A stretch of 45,828 nucleotides of DNA from an uncultured Bacteroidota bacterium (GTDB taxonomy: Bacteria; Bacteroidota; Bacteroidia; Bacteroidales; P3). Each line of letters begins with the position of its first letter. Within the stretch, counting starts at the first letter, position 1. Shown one piece after another: positions 32,293-42,700 of the stretch. The stretch lies in assembly GCA_902793295.1 (NCBI GenBank), contig CADBDA010000019.1:1-45828 (forward strand), given 5' to 3'. The translations under genes were made by a program, and so were the position numbers. The notes beneath the pieces are model-generated. The model saw only the letters and a program-made list of their open reading frames with translations, was not told where the DNA came from and did not search any database.

Positions 32293-32859
32293 GTGGAACA
32301 AGTTGTCTCTTCTTTAATTGACTCCCTCTCGGCGGGCGCCACTTTCCTCTATCCGACCGATACTATCTGGGGCATTGGCTGCGACGCCACCAACCCCGAC
32401 GCCGTCGAGAAAATCTATGCCTTGAAGCAACGCGACCATTCCAAGTCGATGCTCGTCCTCTGTGCCGATGTCGACATGGTGGAGCGCTTCGTCTCGCCTG
32501 TCTCCGACGGGGTGCGCTCCCTCTTGCTCGACGGTGGTCGCCCCACAACGGTGATCCTCCCCGCCGTTCATCGGCTCTTGGCGCCCAACCTCCTGGCCGC
32601 CGACGGCACCATCGGGGTGCGCATCCCGCGCATGGATTTCTGCCTGTCGCTTCTCCAGGCCTTCGGCCGCCCCATCGTCAGCACCTCGGCCAACTTGTCG
32701 GGTCAGCCGTCGCCGGCCTGCTTCGCCGATATCAGCGCCCAGCTGATGCAGTCGGTGGATTGCTGCGTGCCGGCTCGCTTCGAGGAACACAAGGGGGGAG
32801 CCTCGTCACGCATCGTCAAGCTTCAGGCCGACGGCTCCCTGGCCGTCATCCGACCGTAG
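32293..32859 (+). CDS. tsaC: L-threonylcarbamoyladenylate synthase
   Basis: The enzyme makes threonylcarbamoyl-AMP from threonine, bicarbonate and ATP, the first step of t6A37 tRNA modification. The 188-residue protein is of short TsaC/YrdC type without the Sua5 extension. It shows LYPTDTIWGIGCDA (about 20-33), ALKQRDHSKSMLVLC with the KxR and S residues of the active site, and RPIVSTSANLSGQPSPA. The GTG start is used because no ATG precedes it in frame after the promoter. It stands alone between two minus-strand genes. Confidence 0.93.
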   Translation: MEQVVSSLIDSLSAGATFLYPTDTIWGIGCDATNPDAVEKIYALKQRDHSKSMLVLCADVDMVERFVSPVSDGVRSLLLDGGRPTTVILPAVHRLLAPNLLAADGTIGVRIPRMDFCLSLLQAFGRPIVSTSANLSGQPSPACFADISAQLMQSVDCCVPARFEEHKGGASSRIVKLQADGSLAVIRP

Positions 32860-32940
32860 CTGCGCATGGCATAAAACAGCAACGGCCCGCCGACTTCCTT
32901 GTCCGCAGACCGCTGTGGGGCTCTGGCGCCTTATGTGCTG

Positions 32941-33669
32941 CTATAGCGTGTTGTTCATGAACGTGTGGCTCTTCAGCATCTTCTTGATGCGTCGGTTGTT
33001 GGTGGAATGGGCCAGGGCGTTGGCATAGCTGGTGTTATGCATGTCGGTGCCCAACAGCTCCACATAGCCTTTCTCTATGTACTCGAATCCTTTCTCCATG
33101 GCTACCTGTCCATAGAATCCGTCTAGCGACAGTATGTTGATTTGGAACAGGATACCTATGTCCTTCATCTTCTTTATCTCAGGACTGTTCGGCCCCAGAT
33201 AGGGGTAGCGCTCCGGATGGGCCAGAATGGGGGTGTAGTGCATGTCAAGATAGGCCATGAAGGTATCAAAGGGCATATAATTGCTGTCGTGCAACGAGAA
33301 TTCGCTCAAAAGCATGTTGTTGGGCAACAAAACCACCTTGTCCACACCTGGTCGGCGCGCAAAGAGGGGGTCGAATCGGTATTCGCCGCTCACGGCAGCC
33401 ACCTCGGGCAGATTCGGGTAGCTCGACAGCTCTTGCTTCAGTTTTGCAAATCGTTGCTGGATGTCATCCTCCATGTTGGGGTACTTGGCTTGGAAGTGGG
33501 GGGTGAAGAAGACTTTCTTGAATCCCACTTCGGCCATGGTCTTGAGACAGGCTACGGTCTCACTGATGTCATGCGAACCGTCGTCAACACCGGGAAGTAG
33601 ATGGCAGTGCATGTCTGTCACGAGTTCAGAGTAGATGGGGAAGATGCTGTTTCTTGAGAATAGACCCAT
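32941..33669 (-). CDS. PHP-family tyrosine-protein phosphatase, CpsB/YwqE-like
   Basis: Manganese-dependent PHP-fold phosphatase that, in relatives, dephosphorylates bacterial tyrosine kinases controlling capsule export. The 242-residue protein has DMHCHLLPGVDDG (H21, H23, D29-D30), FFTPHF, SGEYRFD, ILAHPERYPYL and LGTDMHN, all metal-site motifs of the family. No kinase or capsule genes are adjacent, so a role in polysaccharide control is by family only. A -7 element lies at 33738-33745. Confidence 0.9.
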   Translation of the reverse strand: MGLFSRNSIFPIYSELVTDMHCHLLPGVDDGSHDISETVACLKTMAEVGFKKVFFTPHFQAKYPNMEDDIQQRFAKLKQELSSYPNLPEVAAVSGEYRFDPLFARRPGVDKVVLLPNNMLLSEFSLHDSNYMPFDTFMAYLDMHYTPILAHPERYPYLGPNSPEIKKMKDIGILFQINILSLDGFYGQVAMEKGFEYIEKGYVELLGTDMHNTSYANALAHSTNNRRIKKMLKSHTFMNNTL

Positions 33670-33737
33670 GGTGAAAATGGCGTAAGTTGTTTGTTTTGTT
33701 TCTGATGAATGCCTGATGGCGCATTATTTTGTATCTG

Positions 33738-33745
33738 CAAAGATA
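33738..33745 (-). promoter_or_regulatory. Promoter -7 element for the CpsB-like gene
   Basis: The minus strand reads TATCTTTG, matching TAnnTTTG, 69 bases upstream of the start at 33669. Confidence 0.5.
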
Positions 33746-33794
33746 GGATAATTATCTGAAAATACCAAAGAATATCTCATTATTTTACAAAAAC

Positions 33795-33960
33795 TTCCCC
33801 CAACAGACCGCTCCAACCCGCCCCATCAAAATCCCTCGCCCCCTATAAAAAACAAGCAAATCCCTCAACAAACCGCCCCAATCCACCCCATCAGAGCCCC
33901 TCCAAATAAACAAGCAAATCCCTCAACGAACCGCCCCAACCCACTCCATCAGAATCCTCA
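33795..33960. repeat. Imperfect tandem repeat of about 60 bp, C-rich on the plus strand
   Basis: The block AACAAGCAAATCCCTCAACA with the following CCGCCCCAA...CCATCA segment occurs about two and a half times (from about 33795, 33850 and 33911). The minus strand is rich in GGG and GGGG tracts. The gap 33670-34123 holds no gene, only the promoter and terminator listed and these repeats. Confidence 0.65.
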
Positions 33961-33984
33961 AAAGAAAAAGACATAATACAAAAA

Positions 33985-34018
33985 AAGAGGGCGTCACACC
34001 GCAGTGTGACCCCCTCTT
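33985..34018 (-). terminator. Terminator of pnp
   Basis: AAGAGGG and GTCACAC pair with GTGTGAC and CCCTCTT around CGCA, with one mismatch. On the minus strand seven T follow. It lies 105 bases beyond the pnp stop. Confidence 0.85.
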
Positions 34019-34042
34019 CAAAGTTCAGTCTAAAAGGTAGGC

Positions 34043-34100
34043 TATTTTCCCTGACCTTAAGGTCCTTAAAGACCTTAGGGACCTTAAAGCCCTTAAAAAA
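34043..34100. repeat. Cluster of CCTTAA-type palindromes 3' of pnp
   Basis: GACCTTAAGGTC (34053-34064) is a perfect 12-bp palindrome. AAGGTC/GACCTT and GGTCC/GGACC pairs overlap with it, and CCTTAAA recurs four times at spacings of 11-18 bases. No T run follows. Its role is unknown. Confidence 0.5.
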
Positions 34101-34123
34101 ATCCCTACCGCAAAAAACCTTTA

Positions 34124-36385
34124 TCAATGTCTTCTGCCATTGCCGTTGCCGGAGCTGCGACGCGGGCCGTGGTCGCCTTCTTTGCGAGCACCGCCGTTGC
34201 CGTTGCCGCCTTCACGACGCGGTCCGCGCGGACCGCCGTTCGAACGGGGTTTCTCCTCCTCGTAGCCTTCGGGCTTCGGAAGCAGCGCTTTGCGGCTCAG
34301 TTTCAGCTTGCCGTTCTTCTCGTCAATGGCGATGATCTTCACCCGGATGGTGTCGCCCTCGTGAAGCAGGTTCTCCAACGTGTCGGTGCGCTTCCAGTCG
34401 TATTCGCTGATGTGCATCAGGCCCTCTTTGCCGGGAAGGAACTCCAGGAAGGCGCCGAATTCGACGATGCTGACAACCTTGGCGTCATATATCTGTCCCA
34501 CCTCGGGAACGGTGCAGATCTCTTTGATCCATTTGACGGCGGCATCAATACTTTCCTTGTCTTGCGAGGCCACGTCAACAATGCCCAGGTCGCCCTGCTC
34601 TTCAATGTTGATGATAGTGTTGGTCTCAGCCTGGATCTTCTGGATGACCTCGCCTCCCTTGCCGATGACTGCGCCGATGAAGTCTTTCGGAATCTGAATC
34701 TGGACAATGCGCGGCACGAAGGGCTTGTAGTCTTCGCGGGGCTCTGCAATGGTCTCCTGGATGTGGTCCAGTATGTGCAGTCGTCCCTGACGGGCCTGCT
34801 CCAGTGCCTTGGCCAGCACGTCGTAGCTCAGACCGTCGACCTTGATGTCCATCTGGCAGGCGGTGATGCCGTCACGGGTGCCGCAGACCTTGAAGTCCAT
34901 GTCGCCCAGGTGGTCTTCGTCGCCTAGAATGTCGCTCAGCACTGCCCATTTGTCGCCCTTGGAAATCAGACCCATGGCGATACCGGCAACAGGCTTGCGA
35001 ATCTTCACACCGGCATCCATCAGTGCCAGACAGCCGGCACAGACGGTGGCCATGGAGCTGGAACCGTTCGATTCCAGGATGTCGCTCACCACGCGGATGG
35101 TGTAGGGGCATTCGGCTTCAGTGGGCAGCACCTCTTTCAGTGCGCGCCAGGCCAGATGGCCGTGGCCTACCTCGCGGCGGCTCAGTCCGCGGTTGCCCTT
35201 CACTTCGCCAGTGGCAAAGCCGGGGAAGTTGTAGTGGAGCAGGAACTTGCGGGTGCCTTCAATGACTGCGCCGTCAATAATCTGCTCGTCAAGCTTCGTG
35301 CCAAGGGTCACTGTCGACAACGACTGGGTCTCGCCACGGGTGAAGATGGCGCTGCCGTGTGCCGAAGGCAGATAGCTGACCTCGCTCCACAGCGGACGGA
35401 TCTCGTCCAGCTGGCGGCCGTCCAGACGCGTGCGCTCGGCCAACACCATGTCGCGCATGGCTTCGCGCTCGGTGTCGTGATAGTAGCGGTCAATCATGAA
35501 TTGGATCTCCTCGGTGAGGGTCTCCTCGGTATAGTTGGCGTCGATAAATTCTTGCTTGATGGCCTCAAAGCCTTCTTCGCGCATGTGCTTGTTGGCAATG
35601 CCTTGCTTCGAAAAGTCGTAGCACTTCTGATACACGGCATCGTGCAGACGCTGACGCAGCTCTTCGTCGTTGACTTCGTGGTTGTACTCGCGCTTCTCGG
35701 TCTTGCCGGCCTCAACGGTCAGCTCCGACAACACACGGCACTGGATCTTGATGGCTTCGTGGGCAGCCTTCAAAGCACCGAGCATGCACTCCTCGCTCAC
35801 CTCTTTCATCTCGCCTTCCACCATCATGATGTTGTCTTCGGTGGCGGCCACAATCAGGTCAAGCTCGGCACGCTCAATGTCCTGCATCGGGGTGTTGATC
35901 ACATACTGTCCGTCCAGATAGCTGACTCTCACCTCCGACACGGGTCCGTTGAAGGGTATGTCGCTTACGGCCAGCGCCGAGGCGGCTGCCAGGGCGGCCA
36001 GCTGGTCGGGCATCGTGTTCTTGTCACCCGAAATCAGGGTGATCTGTACTTGCACTTCGGCATGGAAGTTGTCGGGGAACAGCGGACGCAGGGCACGGTC
36101 CACAAGACGGGCAATCAGAATCTCGTGTTCCGAGGGACGCGCTTCGCGTTTGAAGAATCCGCCAGGAAAACGCCCCATGGCGGCGTACTTCTCTTGGTAG
36201 TCTACGGTGAGGGGCATGAAGTCCACAAATTCACCAACTTCTTTCTTTGCACAAACCGTGGCCAGCAACATGGTGTCGTTCATCCGCACCACTGCGCTAC
36301 CATCAGCTTGTTTGGCTAATTTGCCAGTTTCAATCTCGATCATGCGGCCATCGCCCAGATCGAATTTCTTTGTGATGATGTTCAT
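34124..36385 (-). CDS. pnp: Polyribonucleotide nucleotidyltransferase (PNPase)
   Basis: Phosphorolytic 3'-5' exoribonuclease of RNA turnover. The 753 residues hold two RNase PH domains (about 1-215 and 310-545) with a helical linker. The [20 protein letters not shown] segment and [20 protein letters not shown] are conserved in the family. A KH domain follows with [20 protein letters not shown] (about 567-590), then an S1 domain (about 625-695). The tail is Arg/Gly/Asn-rich ([20 protein letters not shown]), probably disordered and RNA-binding. As in many bacteria it is next to rpsO, here downstream of it on the same strand? No: pnp lies 3' of rpsO on the minus strand, with a terminator between them (36526-36550). 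Confidence 0.97.
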   Translation of the reverse strand: MNIITKKFDLGDGRMIEIETGKLAKQADGSAVVRMNDTMLLATVCAKKEVGEFVDFMPLTVDYQEKYAAMGRFPGGFFKREARPSEHEILIARLVDRALRPLFPDNFHAEVQVQITLISGDKNTMPDQLAALAAASALAVSDIPFNGPVSEVRVSYLDGQYVINTPMQDIERAELDLIVAATEDNIMMVEGEMKEVSEECMLGALKAAHEAIKIQCRVLSELTVEAGKTEKREYNHEVNDEELRQRLHDAVYQKCYDFSKQGIANKHMREEGFEAIKQEFIDANYTEETLTEEIQFMIDRYYHDTEREAMRDMVLAERTRLDGRQLDEIRPLWSEVSYLPSAHGSAIFTRGETQSLSTVTLGTKLDEQIIDGAVIEGTRKFLLHYNFPGFATGEVKGNRGLSRREVGHGHLAWRALKEVLPTEAECPYTIRVVSDILESNGSSSMATVCAGCLALMDAGVKIRKPVAGIAMGLISKGDKWAVLSDILGDEDHLGDMDFKVCGTRDGITACQMDIKVDGLSYDVLAKALEQARQGRLHILDHIQETIAEPREDYKPFVPRIVQIQIPKDFIGAVIGKGGEVIQKIQAETNTIINIEEQGDLGIVDVASQDKESIDAAVKWIKEICTVPEVGQIYDAKVVSIVEFGAFLEFLPGKEGLMHISEYDWKRTDTLENLLHEGDTIRVKIIAIDEKNGKLKLSRKALLPKPEGYEEEKPRSNGGPRGPRREGGNGNGGARKEGDHGPRRSSGNGNGRRH

Positions 36386-36525
36386 TTTTTTCTTACTTTT
36401 TTCCTTGTCCTACATAATCAGCATGGCGAACGTCACGTCATGCCGCTATTTGGCTAGGCTTCTCTCTTCTGCCGGTCGGCTCGCCTAGGCCTTGCCCGAA
36501 GCCTCGCTCCGCCCAATCAAAAAAA

Positions 36526-36550
36526 AGGCACCCAGAAGGACTGGGTGCCT
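36526..36550 (-). terminator. Terminator between rpsO and pnp
   Basis: AGGCACCCAG pairs with CTGGGTGCCT around AAGGA. On the minus strand a run of eight T follows. The remaining spacer to the pnp start (36386-36525) has no clear TAnnTTTG element, so pnp may depend in part on read-through. Confidence 0.9.
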
Positions 36551-36580
36551 CAACCATAACCAAATAAATATGAAAAACTA

Positions 36581-36850
36581 TTATTTTCTTAAGTTGAGTT
36601 TCTTGATGATGGCACGGTATCTTTCGATGTCCGTTTCCTTCAGGTAGTCGAGCATGCGGCGACGTTTTCCGACGAGACCGACAAGGGCTCTTTCCGACAC
36701 TTGGTCTTTTTTATTCTTCTTCATCAGCTTGGTCAGGTGCTGGATGCGATAGGTGAACAGCGCCACCTGTGCTTCGGCCGAACCAGTGTCCTGTGCGTTC
36801 TTGCCGTATTCGGCGCAAATTTCTTGCTTCTTTTCTTTGGTCAGATACAT
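36581..36850 (-). CDS. rpsO: Ribosomal protein S15
   Basis: Small-subunit protein that binds the central domain of 16S rRNA. The start at 36850 (MYLTKEKKQEICAEYGKNAQ) gives 89 residues, the normal S15 length; a longer in-frame start at 36928 would place the promoter inside the gene. Conserved DTGSAEAQVALFTYRIQHLT and LVGKRRRMLDYL are present. The rpsO-pnp order is widely conserved in bacteria. Confidence 0.97.
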   Translation of the reverse strand: MYLTKEKKQEICAEYGKNAQDTGSAEAQVALFTYRIQHLTKLMKKNKKDQVSERALVGLVGKRRRMLDYLKETDIERYRAIIKKLNLRK

Positions 36851-36882
36851 AATGATATTATTTTTTCCTTTAAAAACGGCTG

Positions 36883-36890
36883 CAAAAGTA
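36883..36890 (-). promoter_or_regulatory. Promoter -7 element for rpsO
   Basis: The minus strand reads TACTTTTG, the same -7 sequence as the tRNA-Asp promoter, 32 bases upstream of the S15 start codon. Confidence 0.65.
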
Positions 36891-37050
36891 CAACCTTTTC
36901 TGAAATATCTGCCATCTTTTTCTCCCAAAATTTCATTTTTCTACCTAAAAAGCTGGTCTTCAATAATCGCTAACTTTGTTAAAGATTCTTAAATCCCACC
37001 CAAGCGTGCAATTTTTCGACAAGTCAACCTTCTTTTTCAGCAAAAATGAC

Positions 37051-37284
37051 CTCCCATCCACCCCTCTTTTTCCACAACAATAACCCCGCCCATCCACCCC
37101 ATTAAGCCCATCCAACCCTCTTTTTCCACAACAATAACCTCGCCCATCCACCCCATTAAGCCCATCCAACCCTCTTTTTCCACAACAATAACCCCGCCCA
37201 TCCACCCCATCCAGCCCATCCAACCCTCTTTTTCCACAACAATAACCTCGCCCATCCACCCCATTTAGCCCATCCAACCCATTC
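37051..37284. repeat. 54-bp minisatellite, about four copies
   Basis: The unit contains CCTCTTTTTCCACAACAATA and CCCATCCACCCCAT on the plus strand and recurs every 54 bases with few changes. As 54 is a multiple of three, all three minus frames stay open, giving 18-residue repeats that are not convincing proteins. Each unit has four G tracts on the minus strand. The stretch 36891-37389 holds no gene. Confidence 0.85.
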
Positions 37285-37389
37285 ACCCCATAAAACTGAA
37301 TCAACACAATGAATATTGGTCGAGCAATTCACAAAAACCATAATGTCCGAGGAGTATTAGGGGAATGGCGGTAAAAGTGCCCCAATAAA

Positions 37390-37417
37390 AAAACCTGACG
37401 GTCAACCGCCAGGTTTT
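37390..37417 (-). terminator. Terminator directly after the tRNA-like gene
   Basis: On the minus strand AAAACCTG and CGGT pair with ACCG and CAGGTTTT (one mismatch) around two bases, followed by seven T. It starts one base from the tRNA-like 3' end, as is usual for a transcribed tRNA gene. Confidence 0.85.
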
Positions 37418-37418
37418 G

Positions 37419-37471
37419 AGCGATAGACGGGGCTCGAACCCGCGACGCTCTACCAACTGAGCTACTATCGC
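37419..37471 (-). pseudogene. tRNA gene lacking its anticodon arm (tRNA-Gly-like)
   Basis: On the minus strand the acceptor GCGATAG (37471-37465) pairs perfectly with CTATCGC (37426-37420). The D arm is GCTCAGTTGGTAGAGC and the T arm GCGGG-TTCGAGC-CCCGT. Only GTC stands between D and T arms, so the anticodon stem-loop and most of the variable loop are gone. The discriminator is T, as in bacterial tRNA-Gly, and the next bases are CAA and not CCA. The total is 53 nt. The paired arms show no decay. Confidence 0.85.
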
Positions 37472-37568
37472 AAAAACAAATCCCTAAACGCATGGGGGTT
37501 TGTTTTATTGTATCGTCCGATAATTTTTTTTCTTCAAAGGGGGGCGCTGAAGCGCTCCCCCTGAAATT

Positions 37569-39245
37569 CTAGTATTCGAAGCTGCTTTCGCCCAGAAATT
37601 CCCTCAGAATGCTGGTCGGCGGGATGAACTTCGTCTGTATGGGCTCTATCAGCTCCAACATGCCCAGCAGTCGGATGGCTTCGGCATACTCCTCGGCGCT
37701 CTGGGGAACCATCTTCAGCAGCGGCTCGGCAAAGGGCCGCAGTATGCCTAGCTCGTAGAGCAGCGCACTGTTGAACATGATGTCGGCATTCTCCTGGTAA
37801 GGGAAGATGTGCTTCTCTTCGCCCAACCGCACGCTCGGCCAACGCTTCAGGGTGTTGAAGGCACTGTAGCCGCGGAAATTGTTGTCGCGCACTATGCGGC
37901 GTATCAGTCGGTTGTCGTTCGAACGGATAATGTTCTGACGGTCCAGCGCCAGCTGGGTCAGCGCCGATACGTAAACCTTGAATTTCAACTCGTCGTCAAT
38001 CTCGGCGGTCAGCTTGGGGTTCAGGGCGTGGATGCCTTCCACAACCAGTATGCTCTCCTTTTTCAGCTGTATGGTCTTGCCGCTGAAATAGGGCTCGCCT
38101 TTCTTGAAGTCGTAGGTCGGTATCTTGACTTCCTTGCCGTCAAACATCTGCTGCAACTGCTCGTTCAGCAGGGGGATGTCAAGCGCTTCGACGGCTTCAA
38201 AATCATAGTCGCCGTTGGGTTGGCGGGGGGTCTTCTCGCGGGGCAGGAAGTAGTCGTCCAGCGACAGCTGCTTCACGTCGAATCCCAACACGGCAAGCTG
38301 CACGGCCAGCCGGCGACAGCTCGTCGTCTTGCCGCTCGACGAGGGTCCGGCCAACAACACCATCCGCACCTTGTCGCGACGCTGGTCTATCATGTCGGCA
38401 ATCTGGGCGTATTTCTTCTCATGCAACGCCTCGCTCACCTGTATCAGCTCGTTCTCATGATGTTGCCGCACCTGCTCGTTCAGGTCGTCAACGGTCGACG
38501 CCTTCAGCAGTCGGGCCCACTTGCGGTGCTCTTGGAAGATGTTGAACAGCTTGGGGGCTTCCTGATAGATGTCCAGACGCTCGGGCATCTTGGGGTCGGG
38601 ACATTGCAGCAGGTAGCCGTTGGCAAACGAACGCAGATCCCATTGCTTCAACACCCCGGTGGAGGGCACCAGTCGGGTGACCCACTTGTGGGGGGTGCCG
38701 CCCAAAAAGTGCATCTCTATGTACAGCTGGGTGAGCCCTTCCAACAACCGACGTGTGGCAGGAATGGGCTCGTTCTCAATGAGTTTGATGGCGTCGGTCA
38801 CCAGCATCGACTTGGTCAGGAAGGGGAGGTCCTGGTGCTGCAGCTCGGCCATGCGGTCTCTCACTGTGCGCACTATCTCCAGCTGGGTGGGCAGCTCGTA
38901 TCCTTCCTCCAGCGACTCGATCTTGCAGAAGAAGCCGTTCACCATCCAATGCTCTATGGTCAGCACGGCCTTGGGGTAGCAGTCGCGCACCGCCTTGTAC
39001 AGCAGGAAGCACAACGACGTGATGTAGGTGCGGTATCCCTGCCGGTGGCTGATGTCCACAAACCGTATGTTCTTCGGCTTGTAAATCCGGTAGTTGAGCA
39101 TGTTGATCTTGTTGTTCACCAGCGCGCAGAGCACGGGGTATTGGCAGTGGTGGTCCACTTGGGTGGCCAGCTCGGCTAGCGACAGCCCTTGCTCCACCAT
39201 CCGGCGTTCGCCGGTATTCTCAATGATGACTTCTATCTGTTGCAT
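37569..39245 (-). CDS. TGS-domain nucleoside (uridine) kinase-like protein
   Basis: Cytosolic protein of 558 residues. A TGS-like N-terminus (about 1-65) and a threonyl-tRNA synthetase editing-like region (about 66-240, with HWMVNGFFCKI) precede a P-loop kinase of the uridine kinase/PRK family. LLAGPSSSGKTTSCRRLAVQ (about 293-312) is the Walker A loop, LSLDDYFLPREKTP the substrate segment, and VVEGIHALNP the Walker B region. This fused form is standard in Bacteroidota and is annotated as nucleoside kinase; the substrate is not settled. A GC-rich hairpin (37539-37562) lies just past its stop. Confidence 0.9.
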   Translation of the reverse strand: MQQIEVIIENTGERRMVEQGLSLAELATQVDHHCQYPVLCALVNNKINMLNYRIYKPKNIRFVDISHRQGYRTYITSLCFLLYKAVRDCYPKAVLTIEHWMVNGFFCKIESLEEGYELPTQLEIVRTVRDRMAELQHQDLPFLTKSMLVTDAIKLIENEPIPATRRLLEGLTQLYIEMHFLGGTPHKWVTRLVPSTGVLKQWDLRSFANGYLLQCPDPKMPERLDIYQEAPKLFNIFQEHRKWARLLKASTVDDLNEQVRQHHENELIQVSEALHEKKYAQIADMIDQRRDKVRMVLLAGPSSSGKTTSCRRLAVQLAVLGFDVKQLSLDDYFLPREKTPRQPNGDYDFEAVEALDIPLLNEQLQQMFDGKEVKIPTYDFKKGEPYFSGKTIQLKKESILVVEGIHALNPKLTAEIDDELKFKVYVSALTQLALDRQNIIRSNDNRLIRRIVRDNNFRGYSAFNTLKRWPSVRLGEEKHIFPYQENADIMFNSALLYELGILRPFAEPLLKMVPQSAEEYAEAIRLLGMLELIEPIQTKFIPPTSILREFLGESSFEY

Positions 39246-39476
39246 GAATCCTTTTTTGTAACTAGTGAGATTCTTCTAACGACAACATCCTGCTTTTATT
39301 GTGGCTTGGCCTCGAAAAACTTTTCCTCTCGCCGAATGGGTTCTCCCGCAACCGCCTCGTCCCGCTGCCGTTGCTGCGGGTGGAATAGGTGGAAGTGTCG
39401 ATATTTGTGGAAAAATAGTAAACTCGTTCGGTTTGAGCATATTTGGATGCCTAAAAATTGTTAAATCGACCGGCAC

Positions 39477-39509
39477 TTTGTTGCGGGTATCCTTTTTTTT
39501 TTATTTTTG
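39477..39509 (+). promoter_or_regulatory. Promoter of the giant Fn3 protein
   Basis: TTTG at 39477-39480 and TATTTTTG at 39502-39509 are 21 bases apart and fit the consensus. Transcription should start near 39516, leaving an AT-rich leader of about 220 bases to the ATG at 39738. The rest of 39246-39737 holds no gene. Confidence 0.75.
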
Positions 39510-39737
39510 CACTTTGTTTTTGTTACACCAAATGGACTCGAACGTGATTTAATTGTTTGAATAAACTCTTTTTAGGGAGTCGGGAGGGTTCGGGTCGGTT
39601 GGGTCAACAAAACACTTTTTGCAACAAAAAATTTAAAATTAAAAGAACTATATATATTAATTTTTTCATACCATATTGGATTAAAAACAGAAAATTCATA
39701 TAAATCACTAAATTACTAACCAACAAAAAATCAGCTT

Positions 39738-42700
39738 ATGCGTAAATTTTTTAAAAGTCTTCTGCTCATGGCACTCCTCTGCGTGCCTTGGGTGATGCAA
39801 GCCCAAAGTGACACCCTTACGGTGGCTGATGGTTCGGAATCCAATTCCTACGTCCCGTTCTACGGATTTTGGATGGACGCTAGCCAGCACAACCAGGTCA
39901 TCTATCCGGCTTCTATGATCGCCAATATCTCTGGCGACAGCATTACGGGTATTGGATTCTACATGTCCTCTACCAACAGCAGCCCTTGGAACTCTTCCGT
40001 GACTATCAGTCTCGGCATTACAGGCGATGCTTCCCTCACCGCCCTCAACACCTCTGCCGATCTTGTCCAGGTGTGGCAGGGTACTGTGAACGGTCAGGGC
40101 AACTTCTGGATCAATTTCGATCAGGCTTTCCCATACCCCGGTGGCAACCTGCTCCTCGACATCCAGACAAGCGCTGGCTCTTTCAGCGGCGGTTCGTTCT
40201 ATGGCACTCAGGTGCCCAATGCTTCCTTCTATAGCTATAACACCACCGCTAATTCCGTCAACTTCGTTCCGAAGACTTCTTTCCTCCATGTCGAGGGCGA
40301 CTTCGAAATCTGCGCCATGCCTCGTGGCTTGTCTGTCCTCCCCGATACGGCCGACCTCTATCTCAGCTGGATTTCCGCTGAATCTCCGGTCGACGACTAT
40401 GCCGTCTTCCTCAACGACTCACTCATCGCTACCACTGGCGATACCTTCTATACCATCAGCAATCTTGCTCCCAACACTCCCTATTCGGTGAAGGTGGCTT
40501 CCGTCTGCGGCACCGACTATTCCCCTGCCGTCGCGGCTTCGGTCCGCACTGCTTGCAGCCAAATCTCGCTGCCTTTCTTCACCAGCTTCGAGAATGACCC
40601 CTACGGCGTCTTCCCGCCTTGCTGGACGCGTACCATCGCCTCGGGTACCGACCCCTCGGTCAATACGGTCTATGCCCACACCGGCACCCAGTCCATGTAT
40701 CTCCAGGCTTCCTACGACTACAACCTCTTCGCTAGCAAGGCAATCCCCACCGATGGCAACGATATCAAGGTCGACTTCTGGGCTCGCCTCAGCAATAACT
40801 ATGAGGGCTGGATCCAGGCTGGCGTGATGACCGACCCCACCATCGACTCTACCTTCATCCCCCTGCTCTATATCAACGATATGGCTGGCGAATGGAAACA
40901 CTATAACTTCTCCACCCACGACCTCGACGCTTCGGCTACCTATTATGTCGCCTTCAAATACTACGGCACCGGTGCCTACAACAGCGCTGCCGGCGCTATC
41001 GACGACATCACCATCAGCCAGACCGACGGCTGCGCCATGCCGCGTCTCGCCGCTTTCGACTCCGTCGATACCTCCTTCGTCACCCTCCATTGGGTCTCCG
41101 GCGCCTCCAACAATGACTTCGAGCTGGCCTACAGTCTCCAGAACGATGTCAACACCGCTTCTGTTGTCAGCAGCATCTCCGACACCGTCTACACTGTCAA
41201 CGACCTCAACAGCAACAGCTCCTACCATTTCTGGGTGCGCAGCCTCTGCTCCTCTGGCGACACCAGCCTCTGGTATTATGCAGGCAGCATCCGCACCACT
41301 TGCGCAACGGGTATGGATGCCCCCGTTTTTGAGGATTTCGCTTCCTTCGACTACGAGGCTCCTAGCTGCTGGACTGTCATGCAGAGCTACGACAGCTACG
41401 GTAGTATCTATCCTTATGCCTCTTCCTACGATGGTCTCTCCTTCTATCCTCAATATGGTCAGCCCAATCTCATCGCCATGCCTTTCATCCGCTTGGCTGC
41501 TAACGAGATGGATATCGAAATCAACGCTCAGACCAATAGCTATAACGCTGCTACCCTCGAGGTGGGCTATGTCACCGACCTCTCCGACGCCTCCACCTTC
41601 CGTCTGTTAGGTGCCGTCACCAGCACCACTCCTGCCGACTATGAGTTCACCACCGACACCGTGACTGCCGATACCATCTGGATCGCTTTCCGCGCTTCCA
41701 CCAACGGCCAGTATGGCTATGCTTACGTCCACTCTGTCAATATCCATCATCTGAGCAACTGCATGCGCCCCGACAATCTCGTCCTCGACACGGTCAGCCA
41801 CGAGATGGCTCAGCTGCATTGCACCACCGTCACCGGAGCCACCGGCTATGAAGTGCTCTATGCCACTGTCAACAATGTCAACGCCGATGGCGCTCAGACC
41901 GAATCGTCCTCCGATGGCTACTTCACCATCAACGGCCTTTCCCCCAGCACCACCTACTACACTTGGGTCCGCACCGTCTGCGGCTCCGAAGAGTATAGCG
42001 ACTGGCGTCAGGGTCCTCAGTTCACCACCATGTGCGGCGAGGATTTCTGCCTGCTTCAGGTCGACCTCCACGATAGCTATGGCGACGGCTGGAACGGCAA
42101 TGCCATCAATATGTACACCAACGGCACATTCCTGACATCTGCCACCATCTCCTCTGGCTACTCCGCCACCGCTCAGCTCTCCATGTGCCAGGACGACACC
42201 GTTGTCTTGATCTGGAATACGGGCTCCTTTGCTAGCGAAACTTCCTTCGAGGTCTACCATGCCGGCTCTCAGGTGATCGCTGCCGCTGGCACCGATTTCG
42301 CCACTGGCGACACCATCGTCGTCAGAATGGGCTGCCCCACCTGTACGGCTGTCTCCAACCTCGTCGCTGTCGACACCGCTGCTACCGACGGTAGCGTCAC
42401 CGTGTCCTGGACCCCCGCCAGCGAAAATGACTCCGAATGGATCATCTCCCTCAACGGCTCCATCTTGGATGTCGCCAACGACAATACCTTCACCATCGAC
42501 AACCTCGAGCCTGGTAACGGCTATAACATTGGCGTCGCTACCTACTGCGGTGAAGGCGATACCAGCGACTTCGTCTATGTCTACGCCTCCACCTTGTGTG
42601 ATGTTTCCTGCAATGTTGTTGTGGAAATGATAGATAGCTACGGCGACGGCTGGAACGGCAACGCCATCAGCCTCTATCAGAACGGTGGCCTCAAGGGTAC

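Noticed and set aside
36960..37307. Minus-strand frames coding Gly/Trp/Met/Asp repeats
   Set aside because: All three frames stay open because the repeat unit is 54 bases long; there is no promoter or conserved start.
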